This document shows, one piece after another, positions 20,037-29,352 of a stretch of DNA of 64,000 nucleotides. The first letter of the stretch is position 1. Every line of letters begins with the position of its first letter. The position numbers were made by a program, and so were the translations under genes. Below the pieces are notes generated by a model, which had not been told where the DNA came from, searched no databases, and saw only the letters and a list, made by a program, of their open reading frames with translations. The DNA comes from Clostridium beijerinckii (lineage in GTDB: Bacteria > Bacillota > Clostridia > Clostridiales > Clostridiaceae). The stretch covers positions 5,157,001 through 5,221,000 of the forward strand of contig NZ_CP144906.1 of the NCBI RefSeq assembly GCF_036699995.1, in the 5' to 3' direction.

Positions 20037-20065
20037 TATGCACCAATCTTAAAAATTAGTGCATA
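20037..20065 (-). terminator. Terminator of lysA
   Basis: Arms TATGCAC (20037-20043) and GTGCATA (20059-20065), extended inward by A/T pairs, are followed on the minus strand by TTTTTG. Confidence 0.7.
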
Positions 20066-20125
20066 ATCCTTTTAGGAAATCTATATAATTTAAATTCTTA
20101 CTTAAACATATTCAAATACTTATAT

Positions 20126-21421
20126 CTATTCAACATCATTCTTTAATAGATCATCATAGGATTCTCTTTTGCAAATAAGTCTTGTTTTATTATCTTTAAC
20201 CATTACAACCGCTGGCTTTGGTATTCTATTATAATTGCTTGACATAGAATAACCATATGCTCCTGTAGTCATTATTGCTAGAATATCTCCGCTTTTAACT
20301 TCTGGAATTTTAATATTTTCTAATAATATATCTCCCGATTCACAGCACTTTCCTGATATTGTAACTGTTTCTTCTCTATCTCCTTCAACTCTACTTGCAA
20401 GAATACATTCATATTCTGCATTATAAAGAGCCGGTCTTATATTATCAGTCATTCCACCGTCTACTGATACATATTTTCTAACACTCGGAATTTCCTTGAC
20501 TGATCCTACAGTATATAAAGTTGTTCCTGCATTAGCTACAATACTTCTTCCTGGCTCTATTGTAAGAATTGGCCTTTCTTGACCTGTTCTCCCACACACT
20601 TCATCAACTTTATTAATTATTGTGCTGCAATATTCTTCAGTACTTCTTGGCTCGTCTCCCTCAGTATAGTATATACCAAAGCCTCCGCCAAAATCTACTT
20701 CATTTATTAGGTAACCTAGGTTTTCCTTTGTATTTCTCACAAGTTCTAACATTATTTCAACAGCATCTTCATATGGCTCTAAGTCAAATATTTGCGAACC
20801 TATATGACAATGTATTCCTGCAAGATTTATATTCTCTAAACTTATAGCTTTTTTAATAGCATCTTCTATTACAGTACCAACTGGAGCAAAGCCAAATTTT
20901 GAATCTATTTGTCCAGTCTTTATATAATCATGAGTATGCGCTTCAATACCTGGTGTTATTCTTAAATAAACATTTTGTACCTTATTATATTCTTTAGCTA
21001 TATCATTTAATGCGTCTATTTCGTAATAATTATCTACTACAAAATTACCTACACCTAGTCTTACGCCAAGTTCAATCTCAGATAGAGTCTTATTATTTCC
21101 ATGGAACATAACTTTTTCAAGTGGAAATTCAGACTTATATGCAGTGTATAATTCCCCCCCAGATACAACATCAAGACACATATTCTCTTCCTTCAATAAT
21201 TTACACATTTGAAGTGTCAAAAATGCTTTTCCTGCAAAAGCTACTCTATTATTATTCTCTTCGCACTTGAAATATTTTCTATAATCCCTACAGTATTCTC
21301 TTATTAAATCTTCATCAAATACATATAACGGACTCCCATATTCTCTCACTAAATTTTTAGCACTGATGCCTCCAATCATTAATTGATTGTCTTCTACTTT
21401 CATTGTTCCAAACAACTTCAT
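20126..21421 (-). CDS. lysA: Diaminopimelate decarboxylase
   Basis: PLP enzyme that converts meso-diaminopimelate to lysine and CO2, the last step of lysine synthesis. 431 residues, an alanine-racemase-type barrel plus a C-terminal beta domain. The PLP lysine is in VAFAGKAFL (Lys65 from the chosen start). HCHIGSQI, the Gly-rich phosphate loop VDFGGGFG and the substrate motif EPGRSIVANAG are present. The barrel partner residues CCESGD and the C-terminal GAYGYSMSSNYN complete the set. The start is ATG at 21421, seven bases after GGGGGT; the in-frame TTG five codons upstream overlaps that site. Expression is controlled by a lysine riboswitch and attenuator in its roughly 480-base leader. Confidence 0.95.
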   Translation of the reverse strand: MKLFGTMKVEDNQLMIGGISAKNLVREYGSPLYVFDEDLIREYCRDYRKYFKCEENNNRVAFAGKAFLTLQMCKLLKEENMCLDVVSGGELYTAYKSEFPLEKVMFHGNNKTLSEIELGVRLGVGNFVVDNYYEIDALNDIAKEYNKVQNVYLRITPGIEAHTHDYIKTGQIDSKFGFAPVGTVIEDAIKKAISLENINLAGIHCHIGSQIFDLEPYEDAVEIMLELVRNTKENLGYLINEVDFGGGFGIYYTEGDEPRSTEEYCSTIINKVDEVCGRTGQERPILTIEPGRSIVANAGTTLYTVGSVKEIPSVRKYVSVDGGMTDNIRPALYNAEYECILASRVEGDREETVTISGKCCESGDILLENIKIPEVKSGDILAIMTTGAYGYSMSSNYNRIPKPAVVMVKDNKTRLICKRESYDDLLKNDVE

Positions 21422-21560
21422 TTGATTAACCCCCAAATTATATTTTATTAGCTATTGCTTCATTGATTAAAATAAATCACAACACCAATTTCAATAAAAA
21501 ATATCCGTTTTTTGCATTAACTCCGGATTATTGCTGTTGTATTAACTAATAATTATAATA

Positions 21561-21595
21561 AAAAACAAACGCCACAGAGTATATCTGTGACGAGT
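21561..21595 (-). terminator. Riboswitch-controlled attenuator of lysA
   Basis: Hairpin CACAGA-GTATA-TCTGTG (21573-21589), with flanking G/C pairs, is followed on the minus strand by GTTTGTTTTTT. It lies between the lysine aptamer and the lysA start, where an L-box expression platform is expected. Confidence 0.75.
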
Positions 21596-21737
21596 GGTAG
21601 ATCTTTACGCTAAATTTATGCACAATATTTTCATTAATTATCAATTCTTCGCAAAAGATTAATAAATGAATTTGAACGTCTATACTAACAAAATCATTAT
21701 TATTCTTTTCAAACTGTTAATTTATAACTGAAAAAAG

Positions 21738-21902
21738 TACCTTGTAGCTCAACACTCTTCGTGACAGTTATTCACATATTCTATGAATACCCAGAAAAAG
21801 ATTATCGCATAATAATCTATTTTCTTCGGCTGTAATACCTTTTAGTATAAATCAACGTTTGCCAACTCCTCATACCTACTATTTATTGCAGCACCTCTAC
21901 CC
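21738..21902 (-). promoter_or_regulatory. Lysine riboswitch (L-box) of lysA
   Basis: Read on the minus strand, the segment has the L-box landmarks in order: GTAGAGGTGCTGC at the 5' side of P1, AGTAGGTATGAGGAG, GGTATTACAGCCGAAG, the apical hairpin GATTATTATGCGATAATC followed by CTGGG, and the 3' block CTGTCACGAAGAGTG leading to GAGCTACAAG. Lysine binding is known to stabilise this fold and favour termination, so lysA should be off when lysine is plentiful. The attenuator about 145 bases downstream fits that mechanism. The rest of 21422-22085 holds the leader and an AT-rich upstream region with no gene. Confidence 0.92.
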
Positions 21903-22085
21903 CAGGTCATGTTATATATTATATTATTAGAATTCATTAATATTTTAATATTAATGACATTATAAATCATTATCTGCACAATATCATTTTATTAAACTGT
22001 TACAAATATGATACCATAAATTAAACTTAAAGCAATACTTTTTTAACTTTAAATTAATGGTATAAAACCCAAGCTTATTAAGTTC

Positions 22086-22760
22086 TTATTCTTTCCTATA
22101 CTCATCCATAAGATCTCCCATAATACTTGCTGATGTTGGTGGCGTAAAAGTTATAGCATTTGCTCCAGCTTGAATTGTCTCTTTAATTGACTCTTCAGTT
22201 GGTCCTCCAGTTGCTATTATAGGAAACTCTGGAAATCTCTTTCTGATATTTCTGACTATATTAGCGGTATTTCTTCCACCTGAAACATTAAGTATTGTAG
22301 CTCCAGCTTCAATCCTTTTAGCAATATCTTCATCTTCAGAAATGACCGTTACTATTACTGGTATATCTATTGTTGACCTAATCTTATTAACAATTTCATT
22401 ACTCGTAGGTGCATTTACAACAACTCCCATAGCACCTTTGAATTCTGCATCCATAGCTAAATTCACAACTCTTTTTCCTTGTGTTATTCCTCCGCCTACG
22501 CCACAAAAAACCGGAACATCAGCGGCCATAACAAGTGCCTGTGTTATTACAGGCTGTGGCGTAAATGGATATACCGCAATAATTGCATCAGCATTGCTAT
22601 TTCTTATTAATGCTACATCTGTACTAAATAGCAATGATTTTATTCTCTTCCCAAAAATTTTAATTCCACCACAATTTCTTATAACTGCCGGAACCTCAAT
22701 TACATGATTCCTAAGCGTACCCTTTATTTGAGGAATATATTTAACATCTTTATTGGTCAT
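22086..22760 (-). CDS. TIM-barrel phosphate-binding protein of unknown function
   Basis: A 224-residue beta/alpha-barrel protein, cytosolic. Its C-terminal half has two phosphate-site-like strands: ILNVSGGRNT, and IIATGGPTEESI followed by AGANAITFTPP. This is as in ribulose-phosphate-binding barrels such as HisA/HisF, TrpC or ThiE. The N-terminal part has IRNCGGIKIFG and FCGVGGGITQG. No enzyme-specific catalytic set can be assigned; databases tend to label relatives only as hydrolase or barrel protein. A GGGGAGGGG ribosome site precedes the ATG. It lies upstream of lysA on the same strand, but the long riboswitch leader separates them, so they are probably separate transcripts. Confidence 0.7.
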   Translation of the reverse strand: MTNKDVKYIPQIKGTLRNHVIEVPAVIRNCGGIKIFGKRIKSLLFSTDVALIRNSNADAIIAVYPFTPQPVITQALVMAADVPVFCGVGGGITQGKRVVNLAMDAEFKGAMGVVVNAPTSNEIVNKIRSTIDIPVIVTVISEDEDIAKRIEAGATILNVSGGRNTANIVRNIRKRFPEFPIIATGGPTEESIKETIQAGANAITFTPPTSASIMGDLMDEYRKE

Positions 22761-23030
22761 AATTTTTATCCCCTCCCCATTAACTATCGGTTAGATTTTT
22801 ATAATAAATTTCTCTAGTTATACATTTTTCTTTTATTGTCTTTATAGTTATACTTTCCTATAAATTAAACCTCTATTAAAAATTTTCTAAATTAAAATTA
22901 TCTTTCGCATATATACTTATAATTATAATATTTTTAAAATAAATCACTTATCTTCATACAATATGTTAAATTCCATTAATTACTATTTATATTATACTAC
23001 TTTCTCGTATTTCTTAAAGTTAAATTTTAT

Positions 23031-23420
23031 TTATCCACAATATCCACAGTTTTTATCCACAAATATGTGCATATTGTTTATAAATACATATCATTAAATT
23101 TCTCAACGAAAAATTGTTAGGAAAGACTTTCTACAAATTTCTCTCTCTATAATCAATTATCTCCATATTTATTGAAATCAAGTCCATAATTAATTCTAAA
23201 ACATTCATAAAGAACTAATTGAATATCATATTTGACAATTAAGTTATCCACAGATTTTATACTATTATCCACAGTATAAACAAGCCTTATATTTACAAGG
23301 CTAAGCCTTAGTTTTATTTTATATCATTTAAGTTTGTCCACAAGTTTATTCACAAAACTTCTTGTTGACGCGTATAATTACAAAATTCGATTTTATAATT
23401 AATCATATTTATGTGGATAA
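23031..23420. other. DnaA-box cluster
   Basis: Six perfect TTATNCACA DnaA boxes occur within 390 bp. On the plus strand they start at 23031, 23053, 23244, 23265 and 23346; on the minus strand one lies at 23412-23420. Two one-mismatch boxes lie at 23040 and 23334. The surrounding DNA (22761-23607) is extremely AT-rich and has no gene. Small inverted repeats around AAGGCT/AGCCTT lie at 23283-23310. Neither dnaA, dnaN nor other origin genes are present, so this is better viewed as a secondary DnaA-binding cluster than as oriC, but that is inference. Confidence 0.65.
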
Positions 23421-23607
23421 TAATAGCACTACCAATAAAATACTATGGGCATACTTAAGAATTTCTTAATACTTTGTTAATTTCTAAGTTACAACACCTT
23501 AATAAAACATTAAAGTATAAAGTAATATCTTGTGATCTTTTCATTCCTATCATATACTTTTAATCAGGAAATATATTCTGAAGTTAGGTAAAAGGAGATT
23601 TATTGTA

Positions 23608-24603
23608 ATGACCCAAAATGAATTTTTCAACATTTTAATGGATGGTTTAAAAGACTTTCCTGAAATAAAGCTGCAAGATATTATTTCTTATTATGAAAAT
23701 TACTTTAAAACTAGATTAACTATTGGAAGAACAGAAGACGATATAGCAAAGGAATTAGGTGATCCTAATTTAATAGTTAATAAACTTAGAAATGAACATT
23801 TGCATATTACCATTACCTTAGATAATTTAACTAATAATGCGAGCACTGAAACTAGCGACGAGATTTCTAACATAGATGCCACTGATATGAGCACTGATAA
23901 TAAACATATCAATGCATGTCACAATTTTAAAACTGATAAAAAGTTCAGTAATATCTATTCAGAAAACAAGAACGATTTAAAAACTGATTCCAACTTTAAT
24001 GATTTTAAGTCTAATAATTCTTATGCTTCAAATGATTGTTTTTATGACCTTCATAATGAAAATATATCACTTGATATTCAAAAAAGCAATTATAAATGTG
24101 CTGAATTAAAAGAATCAAAATATAATATCAATAATGAGAATAACTTTAAACGCAGTAATCATATTTCCTTCATCTCAGAATTTAATTTTAATATGCGTCA
24201 AATAATGAGTATTTTTAATAATAAATCTAAAAATAAGATTTCTAACTTCAATATAAATATTATCTTAAAATTTTTTATTGTAATCTTATCTTTAGTAATA
24301 TTCTTTCCAGTTATAACTGGTGTTATTGGCTGCTTTATCGGACTCTTGGGAATAGCAATAAGTATTTTTATCGCTAGTATTGGAGTATTAATTGGTGGAA
24401 CTTTTACAAACTTTTTTACGCTACCTAATATTCCGGCATTTGTCTCGAATTTTCCATACCCGGTAATAGTACTATTTTCTTTCGGTTCAATCTCATTATC
24501 ACTGCTTTTAATGATTATATTTTTCTATCTCTGCAAATTTCTCATATTAATTTTGGCTAAAACATATAAGTTCTTAAAGTTTAAAGGTGGGGCGTCGCTA
24601 TGA
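23608..24603 (+). CDS. HAAS/DUF1700 domain membrane protein
   Basis: A 331-residue protein. The first 70 residues form a HAAS-type signalling domain (DGLKDFPEIKLQDIISYYENYF, then AKELGDPNLIVNKL). About 130 low-complexity residues rich in Asn, Asp and Ser follow. Three membrane helices fill the C-terminal 110 residues. HAAS proteins are commonly paired with a PadR-like regulator and a DUF4097 protein and are thought to act in envelope-stress sensing. Here the DUF4097 partner follows with an ATGA overlap but no PadR gene precedes it; the 850-bp upstream gap carries DnaA boxes instead. The start is ATG at 23608, with AAAAGGAGA upstream. Domain call good, function unproven. Confidence 0.8.
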   Translation: MTQNEFFNILMDGLKDFPEIKLQDIISYYENYFKTRLTIGRTEDDIAKELGDPNLIVNKLRNEHLHITITLDNLTNNASTETSDEISNIDATDMSTDNKHINACHNFKTDKKFSNIYSENKNDLKTDSNFNDFKSNNSYASNDCFYDLHNENISLDIQKSNYKCAELKESKYNINNENNFKRSNHISFISEFNFNMRQIMSIFNNKSKNKISNFNINIILKFFIVILSLVIFFPVITGVIGCFIGLLGIAISIFIASIGVLIGGTFTNFFTLPNIPAFVSNFPYPVIVLFSFGSISLSLLLMIIFFYLCKFLILILAKTYKFLKFKGGASL

Positions 24604-25526
24604 AAAAGAAATTCATTTCTTCTAATATGAAGATATTTATGTTAATACTATTACTTCTATCCATTACATTTTATACTTCTGGATGCATTGCTCTAGTTCA
24701 AAGTGGCTACAAACTTTCTAACTACGCCGATGAACTTCATCTAAGCCCCAGTGCCTTTGAACATAATTTGAATTTTAACAATTTCAACTTGGATTTTAAT
24801 ACTTCATATCTGTCTAAAGATTATGTCCTAAATGACAATGTCAACGAGATCGACTTCAGCTTAAACTCGCAAGATATTAAAGTCGTTGATTATGATGGTG
24901 ATGATTTAAAAGTTCAAATCAAAAGCAACAATAATATTTCTAATGACTTGTATGAAATTGAAAGTGGTAATAGATTAGCTTTTAACGCTAGATATGATAC
25001 TCCAAGTGACGCAAGTATTTCAGTAAGTATACCTTATAATTTTAAAGATAAGAGCACTTTAAAAATAACCACAAGCAGCGGCGATATAAATATTTCTAGC
25101 TTATCATTAAATACACTTAATCTTTCATCTACTAGTGGATCTATAGCTCTTTCAGATTCATTTTTAAATTATTTAGACTTAAATAGTTCCAACGGAAATA
25201 TAACCTTTGATAACATAGAAACATCAACTGAAACCAAACTATCTTCTTCTTCTGGTGATATTATTGGAAATGGTAACTTAGGAAGTATAAATGGAAATAC
25301 TTTATCTGGAGATATCAATTTGAGAATGATTAATTCCTTGAACAATATGTCTTTAAGCTCTCATTCTGGATCCATACACTTATCTATACCAGAAGGCTCA
25401 GGCTATAAAATAAACTACGAAACGAAATCTGGAAGCTTAAATTCTCCTAACGATAAATTATCTTCCGGCGATGAAAGTTCTCTTATAAATATTACTACTG
25501 AAAGTGGAAATCTTAATATAAAGTAA
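24600..25526 (+). CDS. DUF4097 family putative lipoprotein
   Basis: A 308-residue exported protein. Residues 1-29 form a signal with a lipobox ending YTSGC, so Cys29 is probably lipidated and membrane-anchored. The rest is a repetitive beta structure typical of DUF4097: alternating short strands with Ser-Gly-Asp turns such as ITTSSGDINISS, LSSTSGSIALS and LSSSSGDIIG. This suggests a right-handed beta-solenoid. Its ATG overlaps the stop of the HAAS gene (ATGA), indicating translational coupling. Together they probably form a membrane-sensing pair. Ligand and partners are unknown. A strong bidirectional terminator follows. Confidence 0.8.
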   Translation: MKKKFISSNMKIFMLILLLLSITFYTSGCIALVQSGYKLSNYADELHLSPSAFEHNLNFNNFNLDFNTSYLSKDYVLNDNVNEIDFSLNSQDIKVVDYDGDDLKVQIKSNNNISNDLYEIESGNRLAFNARYDTPSDASISVSIPYNFKDKSTLKITTSSGDINISSLSLNTLNLSSTSGSIALSDSFLNYLDLNSSNGNITFDNIETSTETKLSSSSGDIIGNGNLGSINGNTLSGDINLRMINSLNNMSLSSHSGSIHLSIPEGSGYKINYETKSGSLNSPNDKLSSGDESSLINITTESGNLNIK

Positions 25527-25532
25527 AATTTT

Positions 25533-25574
25533 AATGCACAATGACAATCTTATACTAATTGTTCATTGTGCATT
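25533..25574. terminator. Bidirectional terminator between convergent genes
   Basis: Arms AATGCACAATGA (25533-25544) and TCATTGTGCATT (25563-25574) form a 12-bp perfect stem with an A/T-rich inner extension. It serves the plus-strand DUF4097 gene and the minus-strand chemoreceptor-like gene. Confidence 0.7.
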
Positions 25575-25586
25575 ATATTATATATC

Positions 25587-26849
25587 CTATAGTTTGAACT
25601 TTGAAATAATACTGCTTAGTTCTTCTGCCTTAATAGCTTCCTTACTTATTGTTTCAACTACTTGTTTCATAGCAGTTGATGTATCGTCTATTCCCTGTTG
25701 TATGCTATATGTACTACCGGAAACCTCCTCAGAATTTTTTGCAGTATTTGATATAGCTGCACTAACCTGTTCAATTGATGCATTTACATGTTCAGACATC
25801 TCGGCTATCTTTTTAGACATTGCACTTACAAACTCACCATCTTTAGTATATTGTAAAGCGATACTTCCGTATCCTTCTAAATCTTCTTTTACATTAGTTT
25901 TAATAAAACCAATTATTTCTTTACTATTCTCTGAAAGATTATTAAATGCTTTTTCTACTCTTTCTATAGTATTTTGTATAGTAATTACAGATGATGCTGA
26001 CTCCTCTGCAAGCTTTCTCACTTCCTCCGCAACAACTGCAAACCCCTTACCTGATTCACCCGCTCTAGCAGCCTCAATTGCTGCATTCAATGCTAACAAA
26101 TTAGTTTGCTCTGCTATACTAGCTATTGAGTCCGCCATTACTTTTATCTCTTCTACTACCTTTGATTCTTCTATTGCTTTCTTTATATGTTCTTCCTTTT
26201 GGCTATATACAAGTGCTGTATTTTCAATTGCTCTTTTGCTATTTTTTTCTACAGCCTTAGCTCTTTCCTTTATACCATTTGAATTATCATTACCTTTTTC
26301 CGCTTGTGCTTCTAATTCGTCCATATTGGCATTTACTTGTTGAATTGATGCATATACTTCTTCAACATTGCTACTATTATCTTGTGTTTTTGAATCGATT
26401 TTTTCAAACTCTAGATTTATATTTTCCAAACTACTTGATATTTCTTGAACAACAGCAGATGCTTCTTCACTTAAAGCAGACACATTTGTTGCGTTATCTG
26501 CACATACTTCTATCATATGCCTTAAATTATCTTGAGCTTTATTTAGAGCTTGTCCTATAAACCCAAATTCATCTTTTCTTGTAATTGTAATATTAGTTGA
26601 AATATCATATTCGCTCATTCGTTCTGCTAACTGCTTTATTTTATGTAGTGGTGTAATTATTTTTCCTAATGTAGTAACTACAAATATAACTCCTAATATA
26701 ATGGCAATTCCTACTGCTATAGCTGTAAGCGTTGTGCTAGTCTTTATGCCTATTCCTATCCCAATTCCAACTAATACCATTATGAAATATCCAGAGAAAA
26801 TTTTTACCCCAACAGACTGTAATAAACTAATTTTTTTGTCTTCGTTCAT
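25587..26849 (-). CDS. Methyl-accepting chemotaxis-like protein without extracellular domain
   Basis: A 420-residue receptor. Two closely spaced membrane helices (about residues 14-55) are joined by a minimal loop, so there is no room for an extracytoplasmic sensor. A HAMP-like segment follows ([28 protein letters not shown]). Then comes a long coiled-coil signalling domain with the hairpin tip [38 protein letters not shown], given here in part only for orientation of the region near residues 245-280. The start is ATG at 26849 after AAGGGGTG; the GTG three codons earlier is part of that site. It is monocistronic, away from the che cluster. Such receptors sense membrane state or cytoplasmic cues; the signal is unknown. 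Confidence 0.88.
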   Translation of the reverse strand: MNEDKKISLLQSVGVKIFSGYFIMVLVGIGIGIGIKTSTTLTAIAVGIAIILGVIFVVTTLGKIITPLHKIKQLAERMSEYDISTNITITRKDEFGFIGQALNKAQDNLRHMIEVCADNATNVSALSEEASAVVQEISSSLENINLEFEKIDSKTQDNSSNVEEVYASIQQVNANMDELEAQAEKGNDNSNGIKERAKAVEKNSKRAIENTALVYSQKEEHIKKAIEESKVVEEIKVMADSIASIAEQTNLLALNAAIEAARAGESGKGFAVVAEEVRKLAEESASSVITIQNTIERVEKAFNNLSENSKEIIGFIKTNVKEDLEGYGSIALQYTKDGEFVSAMSKKIAEMSEHVNASIEQVSAAISNTAKNSEEVSGSTYSIQQGIDDTSTAMKQVVETISKEAIKAEELSSIISKFKL

Positions 26850-27146
26850 ATAAAACACCCCTTCTTTCTACTTTGTCATCTAATTAATACTTATACTTAA
26901 TTTTATTAAAATCATATATACTTTGATTTTTAACGACTATAATTACCTAATGCCCAAAAGATTCTCTGAACATAGTCAATACTACTGGTTAATCAATATA
27001 ATCTTATATTAATCTATAGTAACTATGCTACACTGTAATCGTTCTACCATATTTCAATAATTAATGTAAAATTTCTACTTTTTTGTACACCTATTAGCAT
27101 ATCATGCGCTTTTTTCATTTTCAACCATATTGATTAAAGTTTAACG

Positions 27147-27176
27147 TTAATTTAAGTTTCAATAAACTTAAATTAA
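27147..27176. repeat. Perfect 13-bp inverted repeat
   Basis: TTAATTTAAGTTT (27147-27159) and its exact complement (27164-27176) are separated by four bases. It lies in the gap between two divergent genes, about 300 bp upstream of the chemoreceptor start and 360 bp upstream of the aminotransferase. It has no T tract, so it could be an operator or a cruciform rather than a terminator. Confidence 0.5.
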
Positions 27177-27251
27177 TATTGCAACATATAATATAATTTC
27201 TAAGCGTTCACTAAGATACATATTATATTTTAGAAATAACTTTATATATTG

Positions 27252-27336
27252 AAATTCACAATGCACATTGCACAATTCACAATTTCGGGTAAAACTTTTG
27301 TAATATTTTTAGAATTATGATGAAGGTTTATTTTTG
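27252..27336 (-). repeat. Dispersed intergenic repeat, copy R1b
   Basis: Inverse-orientation copy of the repeat at 11441-11527. It contains AATTCACAATGCACATTG and, further in, TTTTAGAATTATGATGAAGG. The two copies differ at roughly ten positions. The remainder of the 26850-27534 gap holds the inverted repeat at 27147 and AT-rich sequence only. Confidence 0.7.
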
Positions 27337-27534
27337 AAACATATATACATAAATCTTACAAGTTGAGTTCCAAATTAAAACTAAAATTATGTAAATTTAA
27401 TTGTAATATATTCCTAAATAAATCACTGTGTTATTAATTATTATTACAAAATGTGATAAACTATATATATCAATCAAATTGAATGCACTTTCAAAAATTA
27501 GAATAAAATTTAAATGTAAATCGGGGGGCTAGAA

Positions 27535-28725
27535 ATGATATCAAATAAAATGAAATCTCTTGTTGCAAATAATTCCATTATAAGAGCTATGTTTGAAGAA
27601 GGAAAAAGATTATCAGAAATATATGGTGAAGAAAATGTTTTTGATTATAGTATAGGGAATCCAAATGTTGAACCTCCAAGTAAAGTAAAGGAAGTTATCT
27701 TTGAAATTTTAAATGAAGAAACGCCAAATTTAGTACATGGTTATATGAATAATTCTGGCTATGAGGATGTTAGAACGAGTATAAGTGATTTTATAAACAG
27801 AAAACATAACTTAGAACTTTCTAAAGATAATATTGTTATGACTTGTGGGGCTGCAGGTGGATTAAATATAATTCTAAAATCTATATTAAATCCAGATGAC
27901 GAGGTTATTACTTTTTCTCCTTACTTTGGGGAATACGGGAACTATGTAAAAAACTTTGATGGCAAGCTAGTGACTTGTCCTACAAATACTGAAACTTTTG
28001 AACCTGACTTAAAGGCTTTAAGTGAAGTTATTACTTCTAGAACAAAAGCTTTAATAATAAACAATCCAAACAATCCTACTGGTGTTATTTACTCAGAAAA
28101 AGTAATAAAAGACTTAGCAACGTTACTTAATAATAAGCAAGAAGAATTTAATACATCAATATATTTAATCTCTGATGAACCATATAGAGAAATTGTTTAT
28201 GATGATATTGAAGTCCCTTGTATCTTAAAATATTATAATAATACTTTTATTGGATACTCTTATAGTAAATCTTTATCTTTGCCTGGTGAACGTATTGGTT
28301 ATGTAGTTGCTAACTCATCTATGGCTGATTTTACAGATATGATGGCTTCACTAAATATTGCAACTAGAATTTTAGGCTTTGTAAATGCTCCTTCTTTATT
28401 CCAAAGAGTAATTGCAAAATCCTTAGATGCTGAAGTGGATGTAAATATTTATAAGAAAAATCGTGATCTTTTATATAATCACTTAATTTCTCTTGGTTTC
28501 ACTTGCGTTAAACCACAAGGTGCATTTTACTTATTTCCAAAATCACCAATTCCTGATGATAAAAAGTTCTGCGAAGATGCAAAACAATTTAATTTATTAC
28601 TTGTTCCAGGATCTTCATTTGGATGCCCTGGGCATGTAAGATTAGCTTACTGCACTTCATATGAGAAAATAAAAAAATCTTTGCCTGCTTTTGATAAGTT
28701 AGCTTCTCTATACAATTTAAAATAA
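27535..28725 (+). CDS. Pyridoxal phosphate aminotransferase, class I (AspB-like)
   Basis: Cytosolic fold-type I PLP enzyme of 396 residues that transfers amino groups between an amino acid and a 2-oxo acid. Visible signatures are GNPNVEPP near the N-terminus, TCGAAGGLN (phosphate-binding loop), NNPNNPTG (the Asn that binds the PLP ring), SDEPYREIVYD and the Schiff-base lysine in SYSKSLSLPGERIGY. A C-terminal Arg in HVRLAYC binds the substrate carboxylate. A GGGGGG ribosome site precedes the ATG. It is monocistronic with a strong terminator. The substrate (aspartate, aromatic or branched) cannot be told. Confidence 0.9.
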   Translation: MISNKMKSLVANNSIIRAMFEEGKRLSEIYGEENVFDYSIGNPNVEPPSKVKEVIFEILNEETPNLVHGYMNNSGYEDVRTSISDFINRKHNLELSKDNIVMTCGAAGGLNIILKSILNPDDEVITFSPYFGEYGNYVKNFDGKLVTCPTNTETFEPDLKALSEVITSRTKALIINNPNNPTGVIYSEKVIKDLATLLNNKQEEFNTSIYLISDEPYREIVYDDIEVPCILKYYNNTFIGYSYSKSLSLPGERIGYVVANSSMADFTDMMASLNIATRILGFVNAPSLFQRVIAKSLDAEVDVNIYKKNRDLLYNHLISLGFTCVKPQGAFYLFPKSPIPDDKKFCEDAKQFNLLLVPGSSFGCPGHVRLAYCTSYEKIKKSLPAFDKLASLYNLK

Positions 28726-28743
28726 TATAGTCTGTAATTTAAG

Positions 28744-28785
28744 TAGATATAAATATTTCTCAGATAATATTTATATCTATTTTTT
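28744..28785 (+). terminator. Terminator of the aminotransferase gene
   Basis: Perfect 14-bp arms TAGATATAAATATT (28744-28757) and its complement (28766-28779) are followed by TTTTTT. Confidence 0.85.
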
Positions 28786-28830
28786 ACAAAAGGATGATTT
28801 CTATTATCTTTTATCTTTCCAAGAAAATCA

Positions 28831-29352
28831 CTATATCATTCTAAGCTTCTCATATGCTAATTTCTTTACAGTTATGTATAGATCTATTAATAATATAGCT
28901 GCTCCTAAAATTACAGATACATTAATAATCTTCATATTCTCCATATATAACTCGTACAAGCTAGGTTGCAAATAATAAAGGCCAATAAGACTAAGCACCA
29001 TCCAATATATAGAGAATCTAAGAGTGACAAATCCATGAATATTATATCTAAATTCAGAGTAATCCCAATATACCTTGTTAAAATAGTGTTTAAGTATATA
29101 TCCACTTATATACTCTACTGTCGTTGGTATCAAAAAACATAATAATATTAATGGAATTCCAGAAATGTCTAACAATTCATTGCATATTATAAGAAACGTA
29201 ACTGCTGTTCCATACATAGGCTTAAGTGGTCCTATTAAAAAACCATCTTCTTGAAATTTTTTTGTAGTTGAAAAGCTATAACCTTCCTCTAATATCCACC
29301 CTATAAATGAATAAAATATAAAATTAAATACCAGATAAAATACTACATTCAT
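28831..29352 (-). CDS. Putative ABC transporter permease, CmpB type (PF06541-like)
   Basis: A 173-residue integral membrane protein with about five helices. The conserved opening FYSFIGWILEEGYSF and GFLIGPLKPMYGTAV match the CmpB-like family, annotated as putative type IV ABC permease. There is no accompanying ATPase gene, and the transport role of this family is unproven. The start is ATG at 29352, after AGAGGTG; the GTG three codons upstream overlaps that site. It converges with the aminotransferase gene and diverges from alaX. Confidence 0.75.
   Translation of the reverse strand: MNVVFYLVFNFIFYSFIGWILEEGYSFSTTKKFQEDGFLIGPLKPMYGTAVTFLIICNELLDISGIPLILLCFLIPTTVEYISGYILKHYFNKVYWDYSEFRYNIHGFVTLRFSIYWMVLSLIGLYYLQPSLYELYMENMKIINVSVILGAAILLIDLYITVKKLAYEKLRMI

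Noticed and set aside
23031..23420. True chromosomal replication origin
   Set aside because: The boxes would fit, but dnaA, dnaN, recF, gyrB or rpmH are absent within the window; I call it only a DnaA-box cluster.
25534..26343. Long 269-codon plus-strand frame opposite the chemoreceptor gene
   Set aside because: It is the antisense shadow of a heptad-rich coiled-coil gene; the sense frame has clear family motifs and a ribosome site.
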